A stretch of 64,000 bases of DNA, taken from NCBI GenBank assembly GCA_944386225.1, contig CALXAH010000007.1, forward strand, positions 1 through 64,000. Reading direction: 5' to 3'. Within the stretch, counting starts at the first letter, position 1; every line of letters starts with the position of its first letter. A program made the position numbers and the translations under genes. This document shows, piece after piece, positions 25,094 to 35,025 of this stretch. This stretch comes from an uncultured Gemmiger sp. (GTDB lineage Bacteria; Bacillota; Clostridia; Oscillospirales; Ruminococcaceae). Under the pieces are notes generated by a model. It was not told the DNA's origin. It worked only from the letters and a program-made list of their open reading frames with translations, and ran no database searches.

Positions 25094-25969
25094 TTAGCCC
25101 TTTGCCCGGACGGGCGGGCTGATTTCATTCCACAGGGTAAAGCCCAGGATCAGCGCGCCGCCCATCGCCTGCCACAGGCTGATGCTCTCCCGCAATACCA
25201 GCACCGAGACCAGCACCGCCGTGAGCGGATCGATATAACTTAAAATGGCAGCTTTCTGACCCGGCAGTTCTTTCAAGGCAGAGAAGTACAGGCAGTAGGT
25301 GATGCCGGTGTGTACCAGCCCCACGATCAGCAGGCAGACCCAGCCCGGGCCGTCCAGCCCGCCCAGGGTGACCCCGCCGGTCAGCGCCACGTAAGGGATC
25401 AGGGTAAGGATGGCGGCCAGAAACTGCACAAAGGTGCGGTGGATGCCCTCCACCCCGCGGGTGAACTTGTTCAGCAGGATCACCGAGGCATAGAACACCG
25501 CCGCGCCCAGCCCGAACAGGATGCCCAGGTGATCGGTGCCGCTCTCCCCCATGCCGGAAGCGCCGGTGATCAGCACCAGCCCCAGGGTGGACATGACAAA
25601 ACAGACCCCCTGTTTCAGGGTGAGCCGTTCGCGGAACAGGAACGGACAGGCCGCCGTGACCAGCACCGGCGCAAAGTAGTAGCTTAAGGTGGCTACCGAA
25701 ACGGTGGTGTACCGGTAGGCCTCAAAGAGCAGGATCCAGTTGATGCCCATGGCCACGCCGGAGGCCAGCAGCAGCGGAAGCTGGCGGCGGATGGCCCCAA
25801 AGGGCACCATCTGCCGGGTGAGCAGCAGCCAGGCCCCGATCAGCACAGCCGCCAGCATCGCCCGGTACAGGGCCAGCTCCCCCGAGGATACCGAAATACG
25901 CCGCACAAAGGGCGCCAGCGTGCCGAAAATGGCCATGGACAGAATCATTTGATTGCGTGCGCGTTTCAT
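25094..25969 (-). CDS. EamA/DMT-family transporter
   Basis: This 291-residue protein has ten hydrophobic segments in two EamA repeats (GVAMGINWILLFEAYRYTTV in the first, TGITYCLYFSALKELPGQKA in the second), typical of drug/metabolite exporters. ATG 25969 gives the expected short charged start MKRARNQMILSMAIFG; a GAGGGGG stretch lies about 13 bases upstream. Its stop is 14 bases before the frameshifted GH43, so they share a transcript, but no functional link is apparent. Substrate unknown. Confidence 0.85.
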   Translation of the reverse strand: MKRARNQMILSMAIFGTLAPFVRRISVSSGELALYRAMLAAVLIGAWLLLTRQMVPFGAIRRQLPLLLASGVAMGINWILLFEAYRYTTVSVATLSYYFAPVLVTAACPFLFRERLTLKQGVCFVMSTLGLVLITGASGMGESGTDHLGILFGLGAAVFYASVILLNKFTRGVEGIHRTFVQFLAAILTLIPYVALTGGVTLGGLDGPGWVCLLIVGLVHTGITYCLYFSALKELPGQKAAILSYIDPLTAVLVSVLVLRESISLWQAMGGALILGFTLWNEISPPVRAKG

Positions 25970-26110
25970 TGATTTTCCCGTTCCCCCTCGCAGGTTTAGC
26001 TTTTTATATTTTAGCAAAGTAAAGCGGCATGGTCAATCTGATTCGCGAGTTATTGACATATGCCATAAATCAGCGTATACTGAAAACCAGAACGCACAAA
26101 GGAGATGCCC

Positions 26111-26899
26111 ATGCCAAGACCGACCAAATGCCGGCGGGTCTGCCACTATCCGCGGACGGTGGCGTTTTGCCCGGCCGATGCTTCGGAAAACCAGTCCCCC
26201 ATCCTGCTGACCATCGATGAGTACGAGACCATCCGGCTGATCGACGGGGAGGGACTGTCCCAGGAACAGTGCAGTGCCTCGATGCAGATTGCCCGCACCA
26301 CCGTGCAGAAGATCTACGAAAGCGCCCGCCGCAAGCTGGCGGATATGCTGGTGAACGGGCGGCCGCTGCACATTGAGGGCGGCGAGTTCCGGCTATGCGA
26401 CGGGCAGGGGGCCGGGTGCGGGTTCTCCGCGTGCTTCAAGCAGAGTTATCACCAGCAATACCGGAAACCGGAGGGAGATTCCATCATGAGAATTGCAGTT
26501 ACCTACGAGAATGGCCAAATTTTCCAGCATTTCGGCCATACCGCCCAGTTCAAGATCTACGACGTGGAGGACGGCAAGGTCGTTTCCGCCCGGGTGGTGG
26601 ACACCCAGGGCAGCGGTCACGGCGCGCTGGCCGGGGTTCTGACCGCGCTGAATGTGGACGCTCTGATCTGCGGCGGCATCGGCGGGGGCGCCCAGATGGC
26701 GCTGGCCGCGGCCAACATCAAGCTGTACGGCGGTGTGAGCGGCAGCGCCGACGCGGCTGCCGAAGCGCTGGCTGCCGGCAACCTGACCTTTGACCCCAAC
26801 GCCCATTGTGACCACCACGTCCATCATCATGCAGAGGGCCATGCCTGCGGCGACCATGGCTGCGGCAGCCATTGCGGCGGCCACTGCGGCGAGCACTAA
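26111..26899 (+). CDS. DUF134 (UPF0251) DNA-binding domain joined to a NifX/NifB-type domain
   Basis: Residues 1-100 match the DUF134 helix-turn-helix family (MPRPTKCRRVCHYPRT, then DEYETIRLIDGEGLSQEQCS and TTVQKIYESARRKLADMLV). From about residue 126 (MRIAVTYENGQIFQHFGHTA) comes a dinitrogenase iron-molybdenum-cofactor type domain that binds Fe-S or metal clusters. The end is rich in His and Cys (HHVHHHAEGHACGDHGCG), a likely metal store. ATG 26111 fits AAAGGAG; ATG 26105 is too close. GAGGGAG before ATG 26486 would also allow the second domain to be made alone. Nitrogenase genes are absent, so a general metal or Fe-S role is likely. Confidence 0.85.
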   Translation: MPRPTKCRRVCHYPRTVAFCPADASENQSPILLTIDEYETIRLIDGEGLSQEQCSASMQIARTTVQKIYESARRKLADMLVNGRPLHIEGGEFRLCDGQGAGCGFSACFKQSYHQQYRKPEGDSIMRIAVTYENGQIFQHFGHTAQFKIYDVEDGKVVSARVVDTQGSGHGALAGVLTALNVDALICGGIGGGAQMALAAANIKLYGGVSGSADAAAEALAAGNLTFDPNAHCDHHVHHHAEGHACGDHGCGSHCGGHCGEH

Positions 26900-26912
26900 A
26901 CGGCATCCCAAC

Positions 26913-26956
26913 AAAAAAGGAACGGCTTTCCCGGGCGGGAAAGCCGTTCCTTTTTT
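26913..26956. terminator. Bidirectional terminator
   Basis: AAAAAAGGAACGGCTTTCCC and GGGAAAGCCGTTCCTTTTTT form a near-perfect long stem between two convergent genes. Confidence 0.92.
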
Positions 26957-26961
26957 GTATT

Positions 26962-29346
26962 TTACAGCGCGGTGAGCAGTTCGGCCAGCGCGCCCGTCAG
27001 CTGGGGAGGCAGATCCAGGGTGAGCAGCTGGCTGAGCACCACCCCGCCGCCCTGGCCGCCCAGGCGGCGCACCGTGTCCATCACGGCGGACTTTTGCTCA
27101 AAGGCAATCTGGGCATTGTGCAGCAGCCGGAACACCCGACTTTCCACCTGGTTGTCCCCGGCTGTGCAGCCGGTCAGCCGCAGGGTGAGCGAAGCATCCG
27201 GCGCGGCGGCGGGCAGCTGCCAGACCCAGCTGCCGGTTTCGGGCCGGTATTCCCCGGTGAGCGTCTGCGCTTGTCCGTTCTGCTCGCAGAGCGCAGCCGG
27301 GGCGTCGGCGGAAAGGCCGAACACCTCCACCCGCCAGCTGCGCGCCGCCGGCAGGCAGGCCCGGTTGCCCCGGGCGGGATGGATGGTCAGGCTGGCTTCC
27401 TCGCCCCAGGCAAAGGTGATAGGGGTCTCCGCCCAGTGTTCGGGCTGGAACCGGTCGCCCTCGCCGTCGTCCTCCCAGAGGGAGAACGCGCCGTCCGCCC
27501 CGGCAAACACCCGCAGTTCCATGGTGTCCGGGTTGTCGCATCCGTTGCCCTCGGTGCGGCCGTCCAGCGGCAGCACCGCGCCCGCCTTGGCCAGCACCGG
27601 GATGGAATCCAGCGGGCGGTACAGATCCAGTTTGCGGCCGCCGCGATACCGCAGACCGGTAAACAGGTCGGTCCACTCCCCTTCCGGCAGCCAGGCAGTG
27701 AACCGGGCCAGGCGAGTGTGCGGATCCACCGGCTCGGTGATGGGGCAGGCCACCAGCTCGGTGCCGAACCAGTATTCGTTGGGCACGGCGTAAGCCTCGC
27801 GGACATAGGGGGCTTTGTAGTACATGGGCTGGCAGAGAGGCTGGCCCTCCTCGCTGGCCCGGCGGTTCATGGTGTGCAGATAGGGAATCAGCCGGTGGCG
27901 CAGCCGCAGGAACTGCTTCATGCGGCGGGCGATGGATTCCTCATACTGCCAGGGCTCCTTGGAGTTGAACTCGTTGTTGGTGCTGTGCAGCCGCAGAATC
28001 GGCGAGAATACCCCAAACTGCAGCCAGCGCAGGGCCATCTCGTCGTCCTTGACGCCCCGCATATGGCCGCCGATATCATGGCTCCACCAGCCGTAGCCGA
28101 TGTTGGAGGCGTTGGCGGTGAAATAGGGCTGGAATGCCAGCGAATCCCAGGTGACGATGGTATCGCCGGAAAAGCCGATGGGGTACCGGTGGCTGCCCGG
28201 CCCCGCATAGCGGGAGAAGATCAGCCCCCGGGCATGGCGGCGGGCGCTGTCCTGATACTGGTAATGGTTGAGCAGCCAGAGCGGGTCCAGCCCGGCCACA
28301 CCGGAGTTGGTGCCCTGCTGCCAGTCGATCCACCAGAAATCCACCCCCTGCTCTTCCAGCGGGTGCAGGGCAAACCGGAAGTAGCCTTCCATGAATTTGG
28401 GATCGGCGGGGCGGAAGGGGATCGGATCCTCATGGGCGGTATCGGTGCCCATAAAGGCGGCAAAGGGCGCATAGCAGTCCTCACAGGCCCGCACACCCTC
28501 GGCGGGATGCAGGTTCAGGGTGGTGCGCAGCCCTTGCCGGTGCAGCGTCTGCAGAAATGCCTCCGGGTCGGGGAACAGCTCCCGGTTCCAGCTAAAGCCG
28601 GTCCAGCCGGTGCCGTACCGGGGATCGATCTCGGTGACGTGCCAGTCCATATCGATCACCGCCACCGTAAAGGGGATCTGCTCCTGCCGGAACCGGTCCA
28701 TCAGGGCCAGGTAGCCGCTCTGGGTATAGCGGTAATAGCGGCTCCACCAGTTGCCCAGGGCATACCGGGGCAGCAGCGGCACCGGGCCGGTAAGCCGGTA
28801 AAAGTCCCGCAGGCAGGCCAGATAATCCCGCCCGTAGCCGAAAAAGTACAGGTCCTCCGCCGCCGGGTCCGGCCGGGGCGAGATGGTGCCGTCCTCGTTG
28901 ACCAGGCCGCTGCCGGTATCCCGCAATACCGACCAGCCGTCCGCCGAGAGGATGCCGTGTTCCAGCGGGATGGCGCCGTCTGCCTCATCCAGGGTACGGG
29001 CGGTGCCGCCCAGGTCATGGGGTTCGTCCCCATAATGCCACACCGAGGCATACAGGCTGTCCTTGCCGGTGATCTGGATGGTCAGGCCGGTGGACGAAAA
29101 GGGGCCTTTGTCATAGGTCAGGCGCAGAAATTCGGTGGTCAGCTGCAGGCTGCCGCCGCTCTCCGATACCCGGAACGGGGCGGGCGGAAAATGCCGGTCG
29201 GCCGCCAGCTGGGTGGCACTGTCGGTAAACTGGCCGGTCGGGCTGTATTCCAGCCGGACAAGCCGGGGGGTAAGAACGGTGATCCGCCAGGTATCCCCCT
29301 GCAGAACGGCCCGGGGATCGGGGCGGATAGCGTCTGTGCTGTACAT
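26962..29346 (-). CDS. Glycoside hydrolase family 31 (alpha-glucosidase/alpha-xylosidase type)
   Basis: The 794-residue protein has a beta-sandwich N-terminus, the GH31 barrel and C-terminal beta domains. The nucleophile is Asp341 in FWWIDWQQG and the acid/base Asp395 in GFSGDTIVTW; VIDMDWHVTE (230-239) forms the substrate pocket. ATG 29346 is preceded by AAGGAGGA; earlier in-frame codons have no ribosome site. It lacks a signal peptide, so it is cytoplasmic and works on imported alpha-glycosides. Both alpha-glucosidase and alpha-xylosidase activities occur in the family and cannot be told apart here. It is monocistronic. Confidence 0.88.
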   Translation of the reverse strand: MYSTDAIRPDPRAVLQGDTWRITVLTPRLVRLEYSPTGQFTDSATQLAADRHFPPAPFRVSESGGSLQLTTEFLRLTYDKGPFSSTGLTIQITGKDSLYASVWHYGDEPHDLGGTARTLDEADGAIPLEHGILSADGWSVLRDTGSGLVNEDGTISPRPDPAAEDLYFFGYGRDYLACLRDFYRLTGPVPLLPRYALGNWWSRYYRYTQSGYLALMDRFRQEQIPFTVAVIDMDWHVTEIDPRYGTGWTGFSWNRELFPDPEAFLQTLHRQGLRTTLNLHPAEGVRACEDCYAPFAAFMGTDTAHEDPIPFRPADPKFMEGYFRFALHPLEEQGVDFWWIDWQQGTNSGVAGLDPLWLLNHYQYQDSARRHARGLIFSRYAGPGSHRYPIGFSGDTIVTWDSLAFQPYFTANASNIGYGWWSHDIGGHMRGVKDDEMALRWLQFGVFSPILRLHSTNNEFNSKEPWQYEESIARRMKQFLRLRHRLIPYLHTMNRRASEEGQPLCQPMYYKAPYVREAYAVPNEYWFGTELVACPITEPVDPHTRLARFTAWLPEGEWTDLFTGLRYRGGRKLDLYRPLDSIPVLAKAGAVLPLDGRTEGNGCDNPDTMELRVFAGADGAFSLWEDDGEGDRFQPEHWAETPITFAWGEEASLTIHPARGNRACLPAARSWRVEVFGLSADAPAALCEQNGQAQTLTGEYRPETGSWVWQLPAAAPDASLTLRLTGCTAGDNQVESRVFRLLHNAQIAFEQKSAVMDTVRRLGGQGGGVVLSQLLTLDLPPQLTGALAELLTAL

Positions 29347-29457
29347 ACCAATTCCTCCTTCGAAAAGGGCGGCGGGGCTGCCCCGCCCGCTGCCCCCATC
29401 ATAGCAAATCCGGACCGGCTGCACAAGCGATTTTTGCGGCCTGTTCGGCGGAAATGA

Positions 29458-29491
29458 ACAGAACGCCCCCGGCTTGCGGAGGCGCTCTGTA
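29458..29491 (-). terminator. Possible terminator of the DUF4132 operon
   Basis: On the minus strand ACAGAGCGCC and GGGCGTTCTGT pair with one mismatch. The T-run that follows is poor. Confidence 0.4.
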
Positions 29492-29496
29492 TGGGG

Positions 29497-32400
29497 TCAG
29501 TTTTTTCCGGATTTCCAATCCGGGTCAGTCTCGGTGCTGGAGGCAGTGGCGCGGGTAAGCTGGTAGACGACCTCGCTGTAATACCGTTCCGGCACCTGCC
29601 CCAGCGGCAGGATGTTTTCCTCCTGGGGAACATCGTAGCAATAGCTGCCCCGGCGCACGGTACCAGACCGGTAGAATACGGCGTCCTGCACCGTAACCGT
29701 GTCGTTTTCATCCCCGATATAAGCGCCGGAGAAGTTCAGCTCCACCCCCAGGCCCAAGGTGGGGTCCTCCCGGTAGAAGGTGTAGTAGCAGCCGGCGTCC
29801 TGCACGCTGCCCCGGTACCAGCCCATCCCCTGCAGCTTGCCGGAGAGGGAGAGCCCGTTGAGCTTTTTGCCGCCGAAGTCCTCCAGCCGTGTCTGCGTTT
29901 CGCGGCCCGGATTGAGGGGGTAGACCGGACGGTCCAGCTGGGGAATGGCGGGGGTGATCTCGTAATCTTCCAGCTGCCGTTTCCAGGCATCCCGGGCGGC
30001 GGCGTCCAGCTCCACCGGATGCACCAGGCCAATGCGGGCGGCAGATGGCAGGGCGTACTCCTCTTCTTCCACCGTGTTGAAGGAACCATCCTCCATATAG
30101 CGGAAGGTATCGGTGAGCTTTCCATCCTTATACACGCCCCAGATCAGGCTGATGGCAAACTGCCGCATGAGCGGGTTGTTTACGAACAGCGCCTGCCAGG
30201 CGTCAGCATCCCAGCAGCGCAGGGCGGCCAGGGCGGCTTCCAGTCGGGCTTTCTGGGCGGACACGGTGGTGCGCATCTGTTTTTTGACCGCTTTGAACGC
30301 CTCATACGCGGCGGCGGCCTTTTCCGGATCGTCGGTCTTGCCGGGGGCGGGCAGGTTTTTGACCGGCTTGCCCGCGTCGTTCGTGATGGACATTTCCAGC
30401 ATGGGGGTCAGCCGCACGGTGAACCGGCGAGTTCCGTAGTCAAACACCCGGGTACCGTCGGCGGCAAAGCCCAGGTCGGGCACAATCCGGTCGGCCAGTT
30501 CATCCGCGGTGATGCCCAGTTCCTTTGCCGCGTTCTCCAATGCGGCAGCCGCGGCGGTTTTGACCTGCCGGAACTTGAACTTGCGGGCGATGGCATCCAC
30601 CTCCAGCAGCGCCGCCGGGTCGGGGCTCAAAGCCAGCGCCGTGACCGCCTCGCAGGCGATCGCGCCCCGGGCGTGCTGGGGCCAGTCGTGGATAGCCTGC
30701 CGCAGCCGCGGGGTCATGGCCGGGCCGCCGAACGCTGCCGCAAAAGCCAGCACCCATTTGGTTTTGCTCTGGGCGCCGGCCGCCAGCCAGCGCTCGTACA
30801 CCTCTGCGGCCAAGGCGGCCAGATCATCTGTATCCAAGCCTTGGGCGATGGCGGCGGCGGTTTCGCTGCGGCCGATGCGGCCCATCTCGCAGTAAGCTAC
30901 CAGCAGCGCGTCCCGCCGGTCGTCGCTGGTGGGGCTGCCGTCGGTCCGGCACACAGCGGGCAGCGGCGGCTCCAGCACCCACTGCAGCTTGCGGCGCTTG
31001 CCGCCCTTGAGGGTGCGCTCGGCCAGCTGGTCCGGCGTGGGCTGCCCGGCAGGCGTGGCGGTGGGCGAAGCTGCCTGCCCCAAAACGGCCCGGATGGCTT
31101 CGGCCACCTTGGCACTTTTTTCGGTGGCGAGCGCCGTTTCCAGCGCGCCGCGCAGGGTATCCCCCCAGCGGGCCGCCACCTGGATCGCCAGCAGCCGTTC
31201 GGCGGCTTTTTTGCTCTGGAGCAGGGCCGCCACATCCGGAGCCCAGTCCGGATGGAGGGCCAGAATGTTCACCAGCAATTCCTGCACCTGTTTGGAGGAA
31301 TCCCCGGCACAGGCGAGAATCCCGGCTCTGGCTGCCGCGCCCTCCTCGCCGGGCAGGACGGCGAGATCGTCCAGCGCCGAGAGGGCCGCGCAGCGGCCAA
31401 ACACATCGTTCTGACTGGCTGCGGCGCATAGATCGCCCCGGTATTCCGGGCGGGCAAGGACTTTGTAGGCTGCATCCCGGATTCTGACCTTATCCTGTTC
31501 AAAATAGATCGCCTCATGGAACGCGCTGAACACGTCCAGCAGCTGTACCGCCGGGAGCCCCCGGTCCAGCAGCGCCCGGGCCAGAACGGTGGGGTCCTGC
31601 CCCTTTGGCAGCAGCTCATTCAGCCCGTGATCGTGGAAAGCCAGCCCCAACGCCGTTACGCAGCGGCAGCAAAAATCGTCCCAGCCGCTGGTTGGAAAGC
31701 GTTGTTTCAGCGCCCGCAGCGGATTATGGGAATAGCAATAGCTGCCGGCGGAAACGGGTGCCAGGCGGGCCGCCGCGTCCCGCAGATCGCCGCCCTCCTC
31801 CAGGAGGAAACGCCGCAGCTCCTGTTTGCCGGTCAGGGCCGACTTTTCCAGCATGGTGGCGATCGCTTCCCGGTCATCCTGCGGCGTCAGCCGGTCGGGC
31901 AGCAGGGGGAGCAGCCGGGTGTATTCATTCTCGCTTGCCAGCTGGAGCGCCTGCCGGGCCCCGGCGGCACAGTGCTCCGCGATCAGGCGTGCGTTGTACT
32001 GCTTCACCTGGCTGCTGCCCAGTGTTGTCAGCACCAGCAGCAGGGTTACCGGACCGCCGGGCAGATCCTGCAGCAGGGTGTCCGTCTGCTGCAAAATACA
32101 GTCAGGGGGCACATTTCTGAAGAGCGCATTCAGGAATGTCCCCGCGTCCAGCGTCAGATACATCCGCACCGCGCAGCGCAGCCGGGGATCCTGCCGCTGG
32201 CCCTGGAACGAAGCCGCCCCCAGCAGCCTGATCTCGTAGTCATCTATTCGGCAAGGCGGGGTATCCAGCACCGCCCGCGGGTCGCTGCCATCGGGCAATG
32301 TTACCGACAAAGCGGGCAGCGGCGCGAACGGATCGCCCCGTTCCAGCCAGGCGGCCAGAACCTGCCGGTCCCCGGCGGTCAGGTCGGGGGCTACCTCTTC

Positions 32401-33039
32401 CAGCGATTCCCGGTTGCTGCGGGCGATCCGATCTGCCTGGCGGGCGGCCAGCGCATTGCCGCCGGTGAGTTTTTGCAGCAGGCCGGAGCGCGGCGGGGCG
32501 GAACGGCCCAGCAGGATGCCCGCCAGCATGACCGGCATATCATCATTCGGAACGCCGTTCAGCGCCTGCGCCTGTTCCAGCACGGCAGGCTCCTTGCCGG
32601 CCAGCTCATACAGCCACGCGCGGGCTTGCCAGCCTTGCCAGTACTGCCGCGTCAGCCCTTCCGCCAGCAGAGCAGCGGCCGCCGGTTTTCCCAGCAGGGA
32701 CGCCCAGAAAGGAACCAGCGTTCTCTCCCAGCTGCTGTCCCCGATCACGAGGGGATAGACCGCGGTGCTTTTCCCTATAGCCCAGAACAGCTTGCTGAAC
32801 CGGGTCAGCATTTCCCGGTCCGGCGCTTCCCGCACCGTTTTCATGTAGTATGCCTTGTGCGAATCCAACGCGCGCGCCGCCGGATACAGGTCTTCCGGCT
32901 GGGCCTGCGCCAACAGGCTGTCATTGCGTTCCTCGGCCAGCAGATATGCCTCCGCCAATGCTTTGTTGGACGCGCAAAGGCCCATTGCATCCAAAAACTG
33001 CTCCATCTGTTCCTGCATGCGGGCTTCCTGTGTGTTCAT
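29497..33039 (-). CDS. DUF4132-containing protein (MolR/YehI-like), 1180 aa
   Basis: The protein consists mostly of helical, HEAT-like repeats (for example around 560-680, rich in Ala and Leu) and ends in the DUF4132 region, seen as IWGVYKDGKLTDTFRYMEDG followed by RIGLVHPVELD and IPQLDRPVYPL. There is no signal or membrane segment. In E. coli the related MolR/YehI proteins are encoded beside an AAA ATPase, a VWA protein and a SWIM protein; the same partners are present here. Its start overlaps the stop of the small upstream gene by four bases, with AGGAGG six bases before. It may be the scaffold or effector of the system; the function is not known. Confidence 0.8.
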   Translation of the reverse strand: MNTQEARMQEQMEQFLDAMGLCASNKALAEAYLLAEERNDSLLAQAQPEDLYPAARALDSHKAYYMKTVREAPDREMLTRFSKLFWAIGKSTAVYPLVIGDSSWERTLVPFWASLLGKPAAAALLAEGLTRQYWQGWQARAWLYELAGKEPAVLEQAQALNGVPNDDMPVMLAGILLGRSAPPRSGLLQKLTGGNALAARQADRIARSNRESLEEVAPDLTAGDRQVLAAWLERGDPFAPLPALSVTLPDGSDPRAVLDTPPCRIDDYEIRLLGAASFQGQRQDPRLRCAVRMYLTLDAGTFLNALFRNVPPDCILQQTDTLLQDLPGGPVTLLLVLTTLGSSQVKQYNARLIAEHCAAGARQALQLASENEYTRLLPLLPDRLTPQDDREAIATMLEKSALTGKQELRRFLLEEGGDLRDAAARLAPVSAGSYCYSHNPLRALKQRFPTSGWDDFCCRCVTALGLAFHDHGLNELLPKGQDPTVLARALLDRGLPAVQLLDVFSAFHEAIYFEQDKVRIRDAAYKVLARPEYRGDLCAAASQNDVFGRCAALSALDDLAVLPGEEGAAARAGILACAGDSSKQVQELLVNILALHPDWAPDVAALLQSKKAAERLLAIQVAARWGDTLRGALETALATEKSAKVAEAIRAVLGQAASPTATPAGQPTPDQLAERTLKGGKRRKLQWVLEPPLPAVCRTDGSPTSDDRRDALLVAYCEMGRIGRSETAAAIAQGLDTDDLAALAAEVYERWLAAGAQSKTKWVLAFAAAFGGPAMTPRLRQAIHDWPQHARGAIACEAVTALALSPDPAALLEVDAIARKFKFRQVKTAAAAALENAAKELGITADELADRIVPDLGFAADGTRVFDYGTRRFTVRLTPMLEMSITNDAGKPVKNLPAPGKTDDPEKAAAAYEAFKAVKKQMRTTVSAQKARLEAALAALRCWDADAWQALFVNNPLMRQFAISLIWGVYKDGKLTDTFRYMEDGSFNTVEEEEYALPSAARIGLVHPVELDAAARDAWKRQLEDYEITPAIPQLDRPVYPLNPGRETQTRLEDFGGKKLNGLSLSGKLQGMGWYRGSVQDAGCYYTFYREDPTLGLGVELNFSGAYIGDENDTVTVQDAVFYRSGTVRRGSYCYDVPQEENILPLGQVPERYYSEVVYQLTRATASSTETDPDWKSGKN

Positions 33040-33368
33040 GCTGTACCTCCTGTCTGTTGAGCATTCTGCTGCTCCTGCCAGCGGCGGAGGATGGCCTCCT
33101 CCTGGTATTTCTCCGCGCAGAGTTCCCGGTAATGGGCCAGGCGGCAGAGCGTTTCGGTTAGGGGCAGGTCATCTTTGTTGAGGGTACGGCCCCGGGCCTC
33201 CAGCCTGTCGGCCAGCTCGGCAAGCAGCGCCGCGCCGGTATGCAGGCCGGTGTCCTCGCACCGGACGGCCAGCGCCCGCAGCTGCGCCGCGGCCCCGCTG
33301 CCCGTATCCAGCCCCGACCGAAGCAGGTCGGCCAGGGCCTGTTCCATCTCCTGCAGCAGTTCGTTCAT
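33036..33368 (-). CDS. Small helical protein in the MoxR-VWA-SWIM operon, 110 aa
   Basis: MNELLQEMEQALADLLRSGL begins a fully helical, Ala/Leu/Glu-rich protein of 110 residues with no recognisable motif. ATG 33368 follows GGGAGG and overlaps the stop of the SWIM gene by four bases; its own stop overlaps the DUF4132 start in the same way. Such double overlaps imply that it is made in fixed proportion with its neighbours and is a true part of the complex. I know no family for it. Confidence 0.7.
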   Translation of the reverse strand: MNELLQEMEQALADLLRSGLDTGSGAAAQLRALAVRCEDTGLHTGAALLAELADRLEARGRTLNKDDLPLTETLCRLAHYRELCAEKYQEEAILRRWQEQQNAQQTGGTA

Positions 33369-35005
33369 GGCTGCACCTCCCACTGGGTAAACACTTCGAT
33401 GGGATAGAGTTTGAGCCGGTCCCCCTCCCGGTACAGGCTGCCGAAAAACACCGGCGTGTCCTCCGGCCGCCGGGTCAAACGCCCGGTGAGCCGTTCCAAT
33501 GTCTGGACCACCAGTTTTTCCTCTTTTTTATACCGCACCTCCAGCCACAGGTCCCGGCCCGCGGCATCCAGCAGGCGCAGCGAAAAGGTCTGGCGTACCC
33601 GGTCGTATTCCTGCGGTTCACAGCGGGCAGGGCGCACCAGCGCCAGCCGTTCGATCTCCGGGGCATGGGGTGCGCTGCGCCCGGCCAGCAGGGCGGAAAA
33701 ATCGGTGCAGAGGGCTCTGGCCGGTACTACGCTGCCCGGCGGCTGCTGGCCAAGAACAACAGCGGTGCAGCGTTCGGTGGAGGACAGGCCCCCGGCGGCA
33801 TTGATCCGGGCATCGGTCAGATCCAACGCGCTGCCGCAGGCCTGCCGCAGCGTGCAGGGCATCCCCCAGATAGCCACGTCCCCCCGGCGGCGGGCGCCGG
33901 GCCCGTAAAAGGTGGGTCGCAGGTCGGCGTAGGTATAAAAGCGGTGAGCGGCCCGCTCCCAGAAATAATAGACTACGCCCCCGTACCCGCTTTGGCCGGA
34001 CACCTCCCGCAGCGCCAGCAGATACAGTTCCAGGCGGCCGGCCGGGAGATACTCGTCCCGGAAGCTGCCCGCCAGGGTGCGCCGGGATTCCTCTTCGGCG
34101 GTTTCCAGGGCTCCGGCCAGGCGGAACGCCTGGGAAAAGCGGGACAGATACGCTTCATCCCGGAAGGCGGCCGACCGGGCAAAGCAGGCGGCGTATTCCT
34201 CGTGCAGAGCACGCAGAGCCCGCTCCAGCGAGGGCAGACCGGCGGTGTGAGCCAGGGCGGCCAGCCGCTCCACCGTTTCGGCGGTTTCCGGGGGCAGGCG
34301 GCTCAGGCCGGTGACCAGCTGGCCGGTCAGGGCAGTGCGCACCTCCCGGCAGACCCGGCGCACAGTTTCCGGGTCGGGGCCGTTTTCCGGCGGGCAGGCG
34401 GCGCGCAGGGCTGCCGGATCGGTCAGGCCCTGTTCCAGCTGCCAGGCAAGCAACGCCGCGGCCTTGTGCAAACATAACCCCTGGCTGTGGCAGCTGCAGC
34501 TGCTGTGTTCCAGTGGTTCCAGCAAACGCACGGTGGCGGGCATCCAGGGCAGTTCCACCGTAATGGTGGAGCCGCCCGCCGTGATGACCGGCCACGCCCC
34601 GGCGTCCCGGCGGGTCAGCAGTTCCGCCAGCCGTTTCGGTCCCAGCTTGCGGGCCAGTTTTTCCGGCGAGTAAGCCCGCAGTCCCTCAAAGGACAGGGTG
34701 GGCGGCGGGGGCGGCTCGTTTTCCCCCGTCTGCTGCTGCAGCCAGAGGATGGCCGTGATCCGGTGGCGGCAGATTCCGCTGCTGGGGCAGGAACAGCGGC
34801 TCTCGCCCAGCGGCGCCCGGATGCAGCAGACCGCGTCCCCCAACCGGATCTCCACCTCGTCCCCCCCGGCATGGGCTTCGGGAGGCGTGGACAGGGCGGC
34901 CAGATCCTTTTTGGCACGGTTGACTGTGCCCTTATTGCACAGTCCGACCAGATAATCTTCCCCGGCGGCCGCCAGCGCAGCGGCCAAGGGTTCGGGTATG
35001 GTCAT
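33365..35005 (-). CDS. Double SWIM zinc-finger protein (YehQ-like)
   Basis: The 546-residue protein has two SWIM-type zinc motifs: Cys71-x-Cys73...Cys79-x-His81 (CSCPSSGICRH) and Cys170-x-Cys172...Cys178-x-His180 (CSCHSQGLCLH), separated by a segment from GLRAYSPEKLARKLG. SWIM domains bind nucleic acid or protein. The C-terminal two thirds are unlike any enzyme I know. AAGGAGGG precedes ATG 35005. It lies 20 bases after the VWA gene and overlaps the next gene. In E. coli the SWIM protein YehQ has the same kind of neighbours. Confidence 0.82.
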   Translation of the reverse strand: MTIPEPLAAALAAAGEDYLVGLCNKGTVNRAKKDLAALSTPPEAHAGGDEVEIRLGDAVCCIRAPLGESRCSCPSSGICRHRITAILWLQQQTGENEPPPPPTLSFEGLRAYSPEKLARKLGPKRLAELLTRRDAGAWPVITAGGSTITVELPWMPATVRLLEPLEHSSCSCHSQGLCLHKAAALLAWQLEQGLTDPAALRAACPPENGPDPETVRRVCREVRTALTGQLVTGLSRLPPETAETVERLAALAHTAGLPSLERALRALHEEYAACFARSAAFRDEAYLSRFSQAFRLAGALETAEEESRRTLAGSFRDEYLPAGRLELYLLALREVSGQSGYGGVVYYFWERAAHRFYTYADLRPTFYGPGARRRGDVAIWGMPCTLRQACGSALDLTDARINAAGGLSSTERCTAVVLGQQPPGSVVPARALCTDFSALLAGRSAPHAPEIERLALVRPARCEPQEYDRVRQTFSLRLLDAAGRDLWLEVRYKKEEKLVVQTLERLTGRLTRRPEDTPVFFGSLYREGDRLKLYPIEVFTQWEVQP

Positions 35006-35025
35006 GCAGCCCGCCCTCCTTTCTT

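Noticed and set aside
26872-29457. An 861-codon open frame opposite the GH31 gene
   Set aside because: Its composition is a mirror of GH31, with no recognisable domain, and it would start inside the DUF134-NifX gene.
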